Below, piece after piece: positions 1-6,039 of a DNA stretch of 8,323 nucleotides. Source of the DNA: Planctomycetota bacterium (lineage in GTDB: Bacteria; Planctomycetota; GCA-002687715; DRQF01); the NCBI GenBank assembly GCA_024275615.1, contig JAJRYU010000412.1, positions 1-8,323 on the forward strand, in the 5' to 3' direction. Below the pieces are notes generated by a model. That model ran no database searches. It saw only the letters and a list, made by a program, of their open reading frames with translations, and had not been told where the DNA came from. Positions within the stretch are counted from its first letter, which is position 1. Every line of letters starts with the position of its first letter. The translations under genes and the position numbers were made by a program.

Positions 1-253
1 ACTCCGAGCCGAAGACTCCGGCATTGTTGACGATCATGGTGAGCTGGGTTGTCCCTAATTCCTCAACGAAGCCGTCAATCGAGTTTTCTGAACACAAGTC
101 CAATTGGAGCGGAGATGCTCCCAGCGATTCCAAGGAAGTGACGCCTTTCTTGTTGCGATAGGTTGCTATTGGGGGCGCGGCACATTCGCTCAATTGACGT
201 ACAAATTCCAAACCGAGGCCGCGGGATGCTCCAAGTATCAGGGTGCGAGACAT
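1..253 (-). CDS. Short-chain dehydrogenase/reductase (SDR), N-terminal part, cut by window edge
   Basis: The minus-strand frame opens at ATG 253 and stays open for 84 codons to base 1, so the C-terminal part, including the catalytic Tyr-x-x-x-Lys region, lies outside the window. What is visible is the Rossmann NAD(P)-binding half of an SDR: the glycine-rich loop GASRGLG at residues 8-14, an LDL step at 51-53 and the intact NNAG motif at 76-79. Substrate cannot be told; the beginning resembles the SDR group that includes CsgA/C-factor-like proteins, which is a weak hint only. It lies 40 bases downstream of a second SDR gene on the same strand, with matching motif positions (8-14 and 76-79 in both). 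The two are therefore probably tandem duplicates in one operon. The Shine-Dalgarno is weak (GCGGAAAAA just before the ATG), consistent with translation behind an upstream gene. Confidence 0.85.
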   Translation of the reverse strand, partial: MSRTLILGASRGLGLEFVRQLSECAAPPIATYRNKKGVTSLESLGASPLQLDLCSENSIDGFVEELGTTQLTMIVNNAGVFGSE

Positions 254-293
254 GACTTTTTCCGCTTCTGGTTTTCGAAGGTTGACTCAGCCC

Positions 294-959
294 CTATTGG
301 GGCCGATGTCTAACATAATCAAAAAACTGGACGTTTGTCGTTCGTGTCGTCCGTTGAAGCAATTTGAGGATTTTTCCTACGCTCTGTTCCACTGAGATGT
401 GTTCTTCTACCTTGGTTGTTTCACTGGGCATGAGGCCTGAAGAAAGCGAAAGAAAGCAAACTTGAGGGTATTCCACAGCGGCGCACCTTATCAGCATATT
501 GAGGGCTGCAATCGAAGTTCGAAAGGCAAGCGCAACACCACAAGCCTCTGTGCTCATTTTTGCCGTGTCGGAAGAGATGAAGACGTATCGACCAGCTGTT
601 GCTGCGATCATGGGGGCGAGTTGAGGGATGAGACGCATAGGGGCATAAACATGGGTACTCATGTTCTTACCGAAGAGATCGCGACTGGGTACCTCGTTCT
701 GTTTGCTGGTTGTCTCAATAGGATCGGCACTGTGAATGACAGTTGTCAAGTCGGGGGCGTCGAATCGATCACAAAACGAGTTCAGCGAATCGTCTGAATC
801 GAGATTCAATTCGATACCTCGTGCGCCCATTTTCTCCAATTCTCGCAGATGGCTGGTTTCTTTCGCGGTCACCAGGACATTGTGGCCTTTTTCCAAGAGC
901 TGATGGGCAAACTCAAAGCCGATTCCCGTGGCAGCTCCTATGACTAGAGTCGAGGGCAT
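294..959 (-). CDS. Degenerate SDR-fold protein lacking catalytic Tyr and Lys
   Basis: 221 residues from ATG 959 to TAG 294-296. This start is chosen because AAGGAG stands a few bases before it and the glycine-rich loop GAATGIG then falls at residues 8-14, as usual for SDRs. A longer frame begins at 1043 but would run through the palindromes at 1024-1066. The Rossmann core is kept, with Asn99 and Ser129/Ser130 near the expected catalytic Asn and Ser positions. The rest of the active site is changed. The usual NNAG is HSAD (76-79), and the segment AFRTSIAALNM (145-155), which aligns with the classical YxxSK helix, has Phe146 for Tyr and Ile150 for Lys. The usual PG turn is SSG. An ordinary dehydrogenase reaction is therefore unlikely. 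It may bind a nucleotide as a regulator or as partner of the intact SDR encoded next to it; that role is inference. The frame has no internal stop, so it is not an obvious pseudogene. Confidence 0.8.
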   Translation of the reverse strand: MPSTLVIGAATGIGFEFAHQLLEKGHNVLVTAKETSHLRELEKMGARGIELNLDSDDSLNSFCDRFDAPDLTTVIHSADPIETTSKQNEVPSRDLFGKNMSTHVYAPMRLIPQLAPMIAATAGRYVFISSDTAKMSTEACGVALAFRTSIAALNMLIRCAAVEYPQVCFLSLSSGLMPSETTKVEEHISVEQSVGKILKLLQRTTRTTNVQFFDYVRHRPQ

Positions 960-1023
960 CAATTTCTCCTTGCAGCAGATTGCGGGCGTAGGCTCCGTGT
1001 GGTGTGGGGGCACTTTGATCATG

Positions 1024-1066
1024 AACTTTGTGCCACAAAGCACTCTCGGCTTTGTGGCACAAAGTT
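1024..1066. promoter_or_regulatory. Paired 15-bp palindromes, likely operator of the SDR operon
   Basis: CTTTGTG-C-CACAAAG (1026-1040) and CTTTGTG-G-CACAAAG (1050-1064) are two perfect interrupted palindromes whose centres lie 24 bp apart. Taken together, AACTTTGTGCCACAAAG (1024-1040) and its exact reverse complement (1050-1066) form a 17-bp inverted repeat around a 9-bp spacer. They lie 65-107 bp upstream of the SDR start at 959, in a gap of 173 bp with no gene. The symmetry fits a dimeric repressor or activator binding twice; no regulator gene for it is in the window. As RNA the region would also form a strong hairpin, but no T-run follows on either strand, so a terminator is less likely. 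No convincing -35/-10 pair was found next to it. Confidence 0.6.
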
Positions 1067-1132
1067 TAAAGATAAAATCATGAAAAGGAGAGATTCCAAC
1101 CTGCGGCAGCGCAGATTGAGCCTGGGGACCTG

Positions 1133-1666
1133 CTACATGTCACCCAAGTCGCGGCGAACCTTATTCCACCATTTTTGTCCTTGAGCGATGTTCTCGTTGC
1201 GCGTCAAACCAACGAAGCTCACAGTCTCGTATTTGGCTCGATTGAAGAGATCCAAAATCTGCACGACAGTGGCATGGGGCACGCCGACGCCGGTATCGAT
1301 CTTGCCTTTCACGTCTTTTTGCGCCTCTCGAAACGAGCGTATCTTGGCGGATATCTTGCCGAGGATCTCTTCTTGCGTGCTTCCAGTCACCTCTTCGTTT
1401 TCCACAAAGAACCGCGTTGTTCTGTCGCGAATTGGATCGAGTGATGAACCTGCTTGCGTCAGCTTGACCACCAAGAAGTTCTCTGAAACATCGATTTCAT
1501 TGGATGAAAGTCCAAAGTCCGTTGGCAAGTAGGAGGTGAGTTTCTTCTCCAGTAGTTTGAACTTGAGGGTGATGATGAAAAAGATGAGGAGTTGAAACGT
1601 GACGTCGATCATCGGCGTCATGTCCATCGCCACTTCTTCTTCGATTGCATTCTTCTTCTTAGGCAT
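1133..1666 (-). CDS. ExbD/TolR-family inner-membrane protein
   Basis: 177 residues. The ATG at 1666 is chosen over an in-frame ATG at 1759 because GGAG stands six bases before it and the protein then begins like the family: a short charged tail (MPKKK..EEE), followed by MDMTPMIDVTFQLLIFF. The single membrane segment is about residues 17-34 and contains the conserved Asp21, the proton-pathway residue of ExbD and TolR. The remaining roughly 140 residues would be periplasmic. That is longer than a typical ExbD of about 130-145 residues, with an unassigned C-terminal extension rich in basic residues. Family members work with an ExbB/TolQ proton channel and transmit proton-motive force to the outer membrane. 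No ExbB/TolQ gene is adjacent: the next gene upstream is rtcR, ending 187 bases away, so the protein is an orphan here. Whether it serves ExbB, TolQ or a MotA-like partner elsewhere cannot be said. Confidence 0.88.
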   Translation of the reverse strand: MPKKKNAIEEEVAMDMTPMIDVTFQLLIFFIITLKFKLLEKKLTSYLPTDFGLSSNEIDVSENFLVVKLTQAGSSLDPIRDRTTRFFVENEEVTGSTQEEILGKISAKIRSFREAQKDVKGKIDTGVGVPHATVVQILDLFNRAKYETVSFVGLTRNENIAQGQKWWNKVRRDLGDM

Positions 1667-1763
1667 GGTCGTCTCCGTTTGCTCCGGGGTGAAACAAGAG
1701 TGAAGACAGACCATCCCATGAGATCGACGAGGACTTGTCGCAGTCGATCTTCGCTCCATTGCT

Positions 1764-1777
1764 AGTGAGATCTCACT
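1764..1777. promoter_or_regulatory. Perfect 14-bp palindrome upstream of the exbD-like gene
   Basis: AGTGAGATCTCACT is a perfect palindrome without spacer, about 100 bp upstream of the ExbD-like start in the 187-bp gap between rtcR and that gene. It could be an operator for a homodimeric regulator. The rest of the gap shows no clear -35/-10 pair and no U-tract terminator. A short TTCTC/GAGAA repeat at 1824-1838 is too weak to call. Confidence 0.3.
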
Positions 1778-1820
1778 TCATGAACGAGGGGCATTTTTGT
1801 GGGTTCAGCATTTTCATCAT
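1773..1820 (-). CDS. Possible 15-residue mini-ORF in the rtcR to exbD-like gap
   Basis: A very short minus-strand frame starting with two consecutive ATG codons (1820 and 1817) ends in TGA at 1773-1775. It is preceded by a strong Shine-Dalgarno AGGGAG (1826-1831) five bases before the first ATG, better than that of most genes here. The stop codon lies inside the 14-bp palindrome. It could be a leader peptide ahead of the ExbD-like gene or chance. Composition alone (rich in Met, Lys) says nothing about function. Confidence 0.2.
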   Translation of the reverse strand: MMKMLNPQKCPSFMK

Positions 1821-1853
1821 TGCTTCTCCCTAAGAGAACATTCTTGAGGCCGG

Positions 1854-3461
1854 CTATTGGCTGCGGACGTCTTGCCATCTGAGATCAAATTTGGCGAGGT
1901 ATTTACGCAATCTATCGGCGTCATTGGCGGTCTTGCGTCTTGTGCGTGAGACGCAAAAGAGCTCTCTACCGGCGTGGGATAGAGTGGGAGACTTCTGGCA
2001 AACCTGGATGACCTCGGCCAACTGGACCAAGTCGAAGGGATCGTGCCGCGAGATGAATTCTTCACCGACGACAGCAACAAGTGCCCCCATGGGGCCTTGT
2101 TCTTGGCTGAGACCAGATTTGCGCCCCCAAGCAGTCTCTAACCTCTTAATCTCTTCTTGAACGTGCGCTACGCCGATGCGCCCGTTTCGCGCCAGCGTGG
2201 CCATACGCGTCATGCTCGCGTTGAGATCTCTAAAATTGCCGGGCCAAGGGGCAGCGCTAGATGTGGCGAATTTGAGGTAGAGAGTCTGGGCCTCCCGGTT
2301 GAAGCGAACACGGCGCTTGTGGGCCATGGCAAAACGATCGAGTTCGTGCCGGATGTTGGGCTCAATGTCCTCACGACGATCGGCGAGCCCCGGTAGATGA
2401 AAAGTCCACAGGTCAATGCGACTTAGTAGATCTTCGCGAAAAAGCCCGTGGCTTACATCCGTGTGCAAGTCGCGGTTCGTTCCGGCGATGAGCTGAAAGT
2501 CACTTTTCGTTTCGGTGTCGGACCCCATGGGGAGAAAACGCTTCTCCTCAAGTGCACCGAGTAGCATAGCTTGTTCATCGAGACCTAGCTCACCGATTTC
2601 GTCGAGGAAAAGTAGCCCATTATCGGCGCGCTTAAGAAGACCAGGGCGATCTTGGAGGGCACCGGTGAAAGCGCCACGTTTGTGTCCAAACAAGGTTGAA
2701 GCGGCACCATCGCCTCTGAGGGTCTCGCAATTGACCTCGACGAAGACTCCATCTGTTTGATGACGTTGGCGCTTTAATTCGAAGATCTTTTTGGCTAGTT
2801 GAGACTTGCCAGCGCCAGTTGGTCCCATGAGCAGAATAGGAGCCTTTGAGCTGACAGCGACATGTTCAATCTGTTCAACTTGATCGTTGAAGGATTCGTT
2901 CAAGGTCTCGATTCCAGACTTGAGCAATGTGCGAGCGTGGTCGCTTTCTTCTCTAAATCGAGCAGATAAGTCGTCGTACTTGCTCAAGTCCAAATCGATA
3001 ATGGTACAGGAACCAACCTCGGTCTTGCGTTTTCTGGGCGGGGACGTCTGGAGAAGTTTGGCTGGAAAATGGCGACTTTCGGTCAGAAGAAAGAGACAGA
3101 TCTGCGCGACGTGTGTTCCCGTTGTGATGTGGACGAGGTATTCCTCGTTGTCACAATCGAATGGATAGGCAGTGGCAAACTGATGGAGGTCGGCATAAAC
3201 CGATTCAAAGTCCCAGGGATCTCTGAAGGCAATATTGTGTTGGTTGATGGCGGTCTCAGGGGACACAGTGAGGATGTCGCGCTCAACCCTGTCCGCTAGA
3301 GGTTGGAACTGCTCTTGGCGTATGAGCTCAAAACGGTCGATCTCAAGATCATCTTGTTGGGCAATGGAAATACTGGGACGCCAAGTGTCCCAACGATTCT
3401 CGCCGCGGGGCGCGCGATCCTTGGTGACACCGAGTAGACCTAAGACGACAGTTGATTTCAT
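1854..3461 (-). CDS. rtcR: RtcR, sigma-54-dependent activator of the RNA-repair operon
   Basis: 535 residues, close to the roughly 530 of E. coli RtcR. The N-terminal ~180 residues are the CARF-type sensor; the stretch HITTGTHVAQ (111-120) is the ligand-loop signature. The AAA+ domain follows: Walker A GPTGAGKS (213-220), sigma-54 contact loop GAFTGA (263-268), Walker B LLFLDE (283-288) and the late motif WPGNFRDL. The last 45 residues contain the RtcR-type helix-turn-helix (AGRELFCVSRTRRK, then NDADRLRKYL). In Salmonella the CARF domain has been reported to sense tRNA fragments with 2',3'-cyclic phosphate ends. RtcR then drives rtcBA from a sigma-54 promoter, which fits the divergent rtcBA here. 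ATG 3461 is chosen because the protein then starts MKSTVVLGLLG, as in the family. A TTG at 3467 would add two residues. No Shine-Dalgarno precedes it; see the promoter at 3469-3497. Confidence 0.96.
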   Translation of the reverse strand: MKSTVVLGLLGVTKDRAPRGENRWDTWRPSISIAQQDDLEIDRFELIRQEQFQPLADRVERDILTVSPETAINQHNIAFRDPWDFESVYADLHQFATAYPFDCDNEEYLVHITTGTHVAQICLFLLTESRHFPAKLLQTSPPRKRKTEVGSCTIIDLDLSKYDDLSARFREESDHARTLLKSGIETLNESFNDQVEQIEHVAVSSKAPILLMGPTGAGKSQLAKKIFELKRQRHQTDGVFVEVNCETLRGDGAASTLFGHKRGAFTGALQDRPGLLKRADNGLLFLDEIGELGLDEQAMLLGALEEKRFLPMGSDTETKSDFQLIAGTNRDLHTDVSHGLFREDLLSRIDLWTFHLPGLADRREDIEPNIRHELDRFAMAHKRRVRFNREAQTLYLKFATSSAAPWPGNFRDLNASMTRMATLARNGRIGVAHVQEEIKRLETAWGRKSGLSQEQGPMGALVAVVGEEFISRHDPFDLVQLAEVIQVCQKSPTLSHAGRELFCVSRTRRKTANDADRLRKYLAKFDLRWQDVRSQ

Positions 3462-3468
3462 AGTCAAA

Positions 3469-3497
3469 AGTATAAGAGGCGAGCGAGAAATCTACAA
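3469..3497 (-). promoter_or_regulatory. Putative sigma-70 promoter of rtcR, giving a leaderless or near-leaderless mRNA
   Basis: Read on the minus strand, TATACT (3474-3469; five of six match TATAAT) is preceded after exactly 17 bp by TTGTAG (3497-3492; only TTG matches the -35 consensus). The -10 box ends seven bases before the rtcR ATG, so transcription would begin within about 0-4 bases of the start codon. That agrees with the absence of a Shine-Dalgarno. The -35 box overlaps the outer half-site of the inverted repeat at 3497-3546, which would allow RtcR to influence its own synthesis (inference). Confidence 0.45.
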
Positions 3498-3546
3498 TAT
3501 GCCGATAACTCGTGCCGCGACTTTTCACGAATTCCGAATGGCATAT
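3497..3546. promoter_or_regulatory. Nested inverted repeats, candidate RtcR upstream activating site
   Basis: Two nearly concentric inverted repeats. The outer is ATATGCC (3497-3503) with GGCATAT (3540-3546). The inner is AACTCGTG (3507-3514) with CACGAATT (3526-3533), seven of eight paired. Their common centre, near 3521, is about 105 bp upstream of the predicted rtcB transcription start, the usual distance for an enhancer-type site of a sigma-54 activator. No other dyad of this size was seen in the spacer. Binding by RtcR is inferred from position only. Confidence 0.4.
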
Positions 3547-3555
3547 CGTAACCTG

Positions 3556-3583
3556 TTATTAAATAATGACTTAAAAAATATAT
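3556..3583. promoter_or_regulatory. AT-rich bend tract between activator site and sigma-54 promoter
   Basis: 26 of 28 bases are A or T, in sharp contrast to the surrounding sequence. It lies between the candidate activator site and the -24 box, where sigma-54 promoters often carry an IHF site or a bend. No good match to the IHF consensus was found, so intrinsic bending or another nucleoid protein is as likely. Confidence 0.3.
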
Positions 3584-3599
3584 CGGAGTTGCACTCTCG

Positions 3600-3616
3600 T
3601 TGGCACGATGTGCGCT
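3600..3616 (+). promoter_or_regulatory. Sigma-54 (-24/-12) promoter of rtcBA
   Basis: TTGGCACGATGTGCGCT. The -24 element TTGGCACG is a full match to consensus. The GG (3602-3603) and GC (3614-3615) are separated by exactly ten bases, as required. The -12 element is GCGCT where TTGCT is ideal, so two bases deviate while the key GC is kept. Transcription would start near 3627, leaving a leader of about 42 bases before rtcB. The divergent gene encodes the sigma-54 activator RtcR, which supports the call. Confidence 0.85.
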
Positions 3617-3668
3617 ATGAGGAGAGTACACAGGACAATGACGTCATTGTGGTCAAAGGACTGAGCCG

Positions 3669-4889
3669 ATGTCGAACTACGAGACAATTGAAAGTAAAGG
3701 CGGAGTGCCTATCAAGGCGTGGATCCACGGCGTCAAGCTGGAAGAGAAAGCGCGGGCTCAACTTCTCAATGTGGCGCGGCTTCCCATTGTCCACAAGTGG
3801 GTTGCCGTCATGCCGGATGTCCATCTCGGCTATGGTGCTACGATTGGCAGCGTCATCCCCACCGTGAAAGCAGTCATTCCGGCAGCGGTCGGCGTTGATA
3901 TCGGTTGTGGCATGATGGCAGTCAAGACTACGCTTTCGGCTGAAGATCTTCCCGACGACTTGGGGGCGATGCGCAACACAATCGAGCGTGCGGCTCCTCA
4001 CGGCAAATCAAGCCATGGCCGGAGAGACAAAGGTGCTTGGCATGATCTGCCGAAAAACGTCGAGCTCGCTTGGAGCGAAATGGTGTCAGGCTACGAGTCA
4101 ATTGTTCGCAAGCACAAGGTCTTGGACCGTGGACAGCATGTAGCCCAGCTCGGAACTCTTGGCGGCGGTAACCACTTCATTGAGGTTTGTCTTGATGAAT
4201 CTGGATCTGTTTGGGTCATGCTTCATTCTGGATCTCGTGGAGTCGGGAATCGTATTGGCACCTATTTTATCAGTCTGGCGCGTGCCGAAGCAGAGAGACT
4301 CAATCGGAGTCTTCCAGATCGAGACTTGGGCTATTTCTCGGAAGGCAGCGAGTATTTTGCAGACTATGTCTTTGCCGTCGAGTGGGCGCAGAGATATGCG
4401 CGAGTTAACCGTGACTTGATGATGGCCAACATCTTGCATTCTCTGCATCTCTTGAAAGGTCTCCCTGCCTTCAAGACTGGAGAGATGGCTGTCAACTGTC
4501 ATCACAACTATGTTGAACGTGAAGTTCACTTCGGGGAAGAGGTCTTTGTGACTAGAAAAGGAGCGGTGAAAGCTGGAGAGGGAGACTTTGGCATCATCCC
4601 CGGCAGCATGGGCGCCAAGTCCTTCATCGTTCGTGGACGAGGTCATGTCGATAGTTTTTCTTCTTGTAGCCATGGCGCTGGTCGAATGATGTCACGGACA
4701 AAGGCCAAAAAGGTATTTACGGTGGCAGACCATATCGCTGCAACCACGGGGGTTGAATGCAGAAAAGACCTCAGTGTTTTGGATGAGACACCGGGAGCAT
4801 ACAAAGACATTGATGCCGTGATGGCGGCTCAAAGCGACCTTGTGGACATCGTTCACACATTGAAGCAGATTGTCTGCGTCAAAGGATAG
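3669..4889 (+). CDS. rtcB: RtcB, tRNA-splicing-type RNA ligase (GTP- and Mn-dependent)
   Basis: 406 residues, against about 408 in E. coli. RtcB joins RNA 3'-phosphate or 2',3'-cyclic phosphate ends to 5'-OH ends using GTP, through a guanylylated histidine. Active-site motifs are all present: MPDVHLG (48-54), GVDIGCGM with metal ligands Asp77 and Cys80, GTLGGGNHF with His169, HSGSRGVGN with His186, NCHHNY with His279, and SCSHGAGR with His335, which corresponds to the guanylylated His337 of E. coli. The start at 3669 has AAAGGA (3655-3660) eight bases upstream and matches the family N-terminus. It is the first gene behind the sigma-54 promoter at 3600-3616 and is followed after 98 bases by rtcA on the same strand. 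It is intact and full length, and probably active on RNA cut by toxins or stress ribonucleases in the cytoplasm. Confidence 0.97.
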   Translation: MSNYETIESKGGVPIKAWIHGVKLEEKARAQLLNVARLPIVHKWVAVMPDVHLGYGATIGSVIPTVKAVIPAAVGVDIGCGMMAVKTTLSAEDLPDDLGAMRNTIERAAPHGKSSHGRRDKGAWHDLPKNVELAWSEMVSGYESIVRKHKVLDRGQHVAQLGTLGGGNHFIEVCLDESGSVWVMLHSGSRGVGNRIGTYFISLARAEAERLNRSLPDRDLGYFSEGSEYFADYVFAVEWAQRYARVNRDLMMANILHSLHLLKGLPAFKTGEMAVNCHHNYVEREVHFGEEVFVTRKGAVKAGEGDFGIIPGSMGAKSFIVRGRGHVDSFSSCSHGAGRMMSRTKAKKVFTVADHIAATTGVECRKDLSVLDETPGAYKDIDAVMAAQSDLVDIVHTLKQIVCVKG

Positions 4890-4905
4890 TCGAGTTTTGG
4901 TGAGG

Positions 4906-4951
4906 CCACCGTGAATTCCAGCGTCGACAGTGCGGCGCGAATTCACGGTGG
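4906..4951 (+). other. Stem-loop with perfect 13-bp arms between rtcB and rtcA
   Basis: CCACCGTGAATTC (4906-4918) and its exact reverse complement GAATTCACGGTGG (4939-4951) enclose a 20-base loop. The structure begins 17 bases after the rtcB stop and ends 36 bases before the rtcA start. No T-run follows, so it is unlikely to be an intrinsic terminator. It may be an mRNA processing or stability element that sets the RtcB to RtcA ratio, or a protein-binding site on DNA. Whether it belongs to a repeat family cannot be seen from one copy. Confidence 0.55.
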
Positions 4952-4987
4952 GCTGGACCGCGAGAGAAGGACGAAGAGTATTAGCGG

Positions 4988-6016
4988 ATGACGGACATGA
5001 TTGAGATTGACGGTTCGATGGGCGAAGGTGGTGGGCAAGTATTGCGCACGGCTCTAGGGCTCTCCTTGGTAACTGGCCGCCCATTTCGGATTGATCACAT
5101 TCGTGCTTCCAGAAAGAAGCCTGGACTCCTGCGGCAGCACTTGACGTGTGTCAAAGCGGCGGCGCGGATTGGGGCTGCTGAAGTCGTCGGTGGGGAAATC
5201 GCTTCAACGACTCTCACCTTTTGCCCTCAAGATATCCTGCCAGGCAACTACGAGTTTGCGATCGGGAGTGCTGGCAGCACGACTCTTGTATTGCAGTCTG
5301 TGCTACCTGCCCTAATTGTCGCTGAGAAACCCAGTGTGGTGACTATTCGTGGGGGGACTCACAATCCGATGGCACCGACGTTTGATTTCCTTGAACGCAT
5401 TTTCTTCAATGTCCTTCGCGGAATGGGCGTCGGCATTGCAGCGAAGATCCACTCCCATGGATTTTTCCCTGTCGGCGGCGGGTCCATTGAAATCGAGATC
5501 ACTCCAACCTCTTGTCTCTTGCCCTTCGAGATTCTTGAACGTGGCCCACTCGTAAATCGGCGTGCGACAATCTTAACCTCCGGCCTCGGTCGGAGTATTG
5601 CTGAACGGGAGAAAGACGTCCTTAGAAAGCGTCTAAATTGGCCTGGAATTGACGACTGTATTGTTGATGTCGGTGGCTCACCCAGCCCAGGAAACGTCGT
5701 AATGTTGGAAGTGAGCGACGGTCAATGCCGCGAAATGGTGACAAGCACGGCCCGTCGTGGCAAAAGTGCTGAGATCGTCGCCAAAGAAGCTTGCAGCAGT
5801 TTGCAGTCTTACTTGAGATCCACGGCACCAGTCGGGGCACACTTAGCTGATCAGCTGCTGATCCCCATGGCGATGGCTGCCGGTGGGAGTTTTTGTTGTC
5901 GGCATCTCAGTCTGCATGCGCGAACGAATGCCGATGTGATTGAGAAGTTCCTCGATGTGTCGTTTTCTTTCGTGGAGGAGGAAAAGCGTCGAGTGAGAAT
6001 CGAACTCAGCTCATGA
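4988..6016 (+). CDS. rtcA: RtcA, RNA 3'-terminal phosphate cyclase
   Basis: 342 residues, near the usual 340. RtcA uses ATP to convert an RNA 3'-phosphate into a 2',3'-cyclic phosphate through a covalent His-AMP intermediate. Family motifs in order: IDGSMGEGGGQ (7-17), RASRKKPGLLRQH (39-51), GSAGSTTLVLQ (93-103), GGTHNPMAP (122-130), then LHARTN near the C-terminus with His310, which corresponds to the adenylylated His309 of E. coli. The ATG at 4988 yields MTDMIEIDG, aligning with E. coli MKRMIALDG. A second ATG at 4997 is possible. The Shine-Dalgarno is modest (GAAGAG at 4973-4978; a better AAGGA lies too far upstream), so its translation may be weaker than that of rtcB or depend on coupling. 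It is co-directional with rtcB, 98 bases away, separated by the stem-loop at 4906-4951, and most likely shares its sigma-54 promoter. Confidence 0.96.
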   Translation: MTDMIEIDGSMGEGGGQVLRTALGLSLVTGRPFRIDHIRASRKKPGLLRQHLTCVKAAARIGAAEVVGGEIASTTLTFCPQDILPGNYEFAIGSAGSTTLVLQSVLPALIVAEKPSVVTIRGGTHNPMAPTFDFLERIFFNVLRGMGVGIAAKIHSHGFFPVGGGSIEIEITPTSCLLPFEILERGPLVNRRATILTSGLGRSIAEREKDVLRKRLNWPGIDDCIVDVGGSPSPGNVVMLEVSDGQCREMVTSTARRGKSAEIVAKEACSSLQSYLRSTAPVGAHLADQLLIPMAMAAGGSFCCRHLSLHARTNADVIEKFLDVSFSFVEEEKRRVRIELSS

Positions 6017-6039
6017 ACGATCTTATTCTTGAGGCTCAA

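Noticed and set aside
960..1132. An intrinsic terminator formed by the inverted repeat at 1024-1066
   Set aside because: The stem is strong but lacks a following T-run on either strand. The repeat also divides into two perfect palindromes, which fits protein binding better.
1762..1878. A 38-codon minus-strand frame beginning inside the rtcR 3' end and ending in the 14-bp palindrome
   Set aside because: It has no Shine-Dalgarno, overlaps rtcR, and its product resembles nothing recognisable such as an ExbB tail. A chance frame is more likely.
3504..3583. A consensus IHF site between the dyads and the sigma-54 promoter
   Set aside because: The AT-rich tract fits the consensus poorly in either orientation (best core about four of six), so only an AT-rich bend is listed.
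3235..3867. A 210-codon plus-strand frame across the rtcR-rtcB spacer
   Set aside because: It overlaps the 5' ends of both rtcR and rtcB and runs through the promoter region. Its product has biased, non-protein-like composition (rich in Arg and Ser), so it is a shadow frame.
4098..4673. A 191-codon minus-strand frame inside rtcB
   Set aside because: It lies wholly antisense to a conserved, intact rtcB and shows no domain signature. It reflects codon bias on the opposite strand.
4890..4987. A tRNA-like or Y-RNA gene in the rtcB-rtcA gap
   Set aside because: There is only one long stem with a 20-base loop, no cloverleaf, and no T-loop GTTCRA or anticodon arm. The gap is too short for a typical Y RNA.
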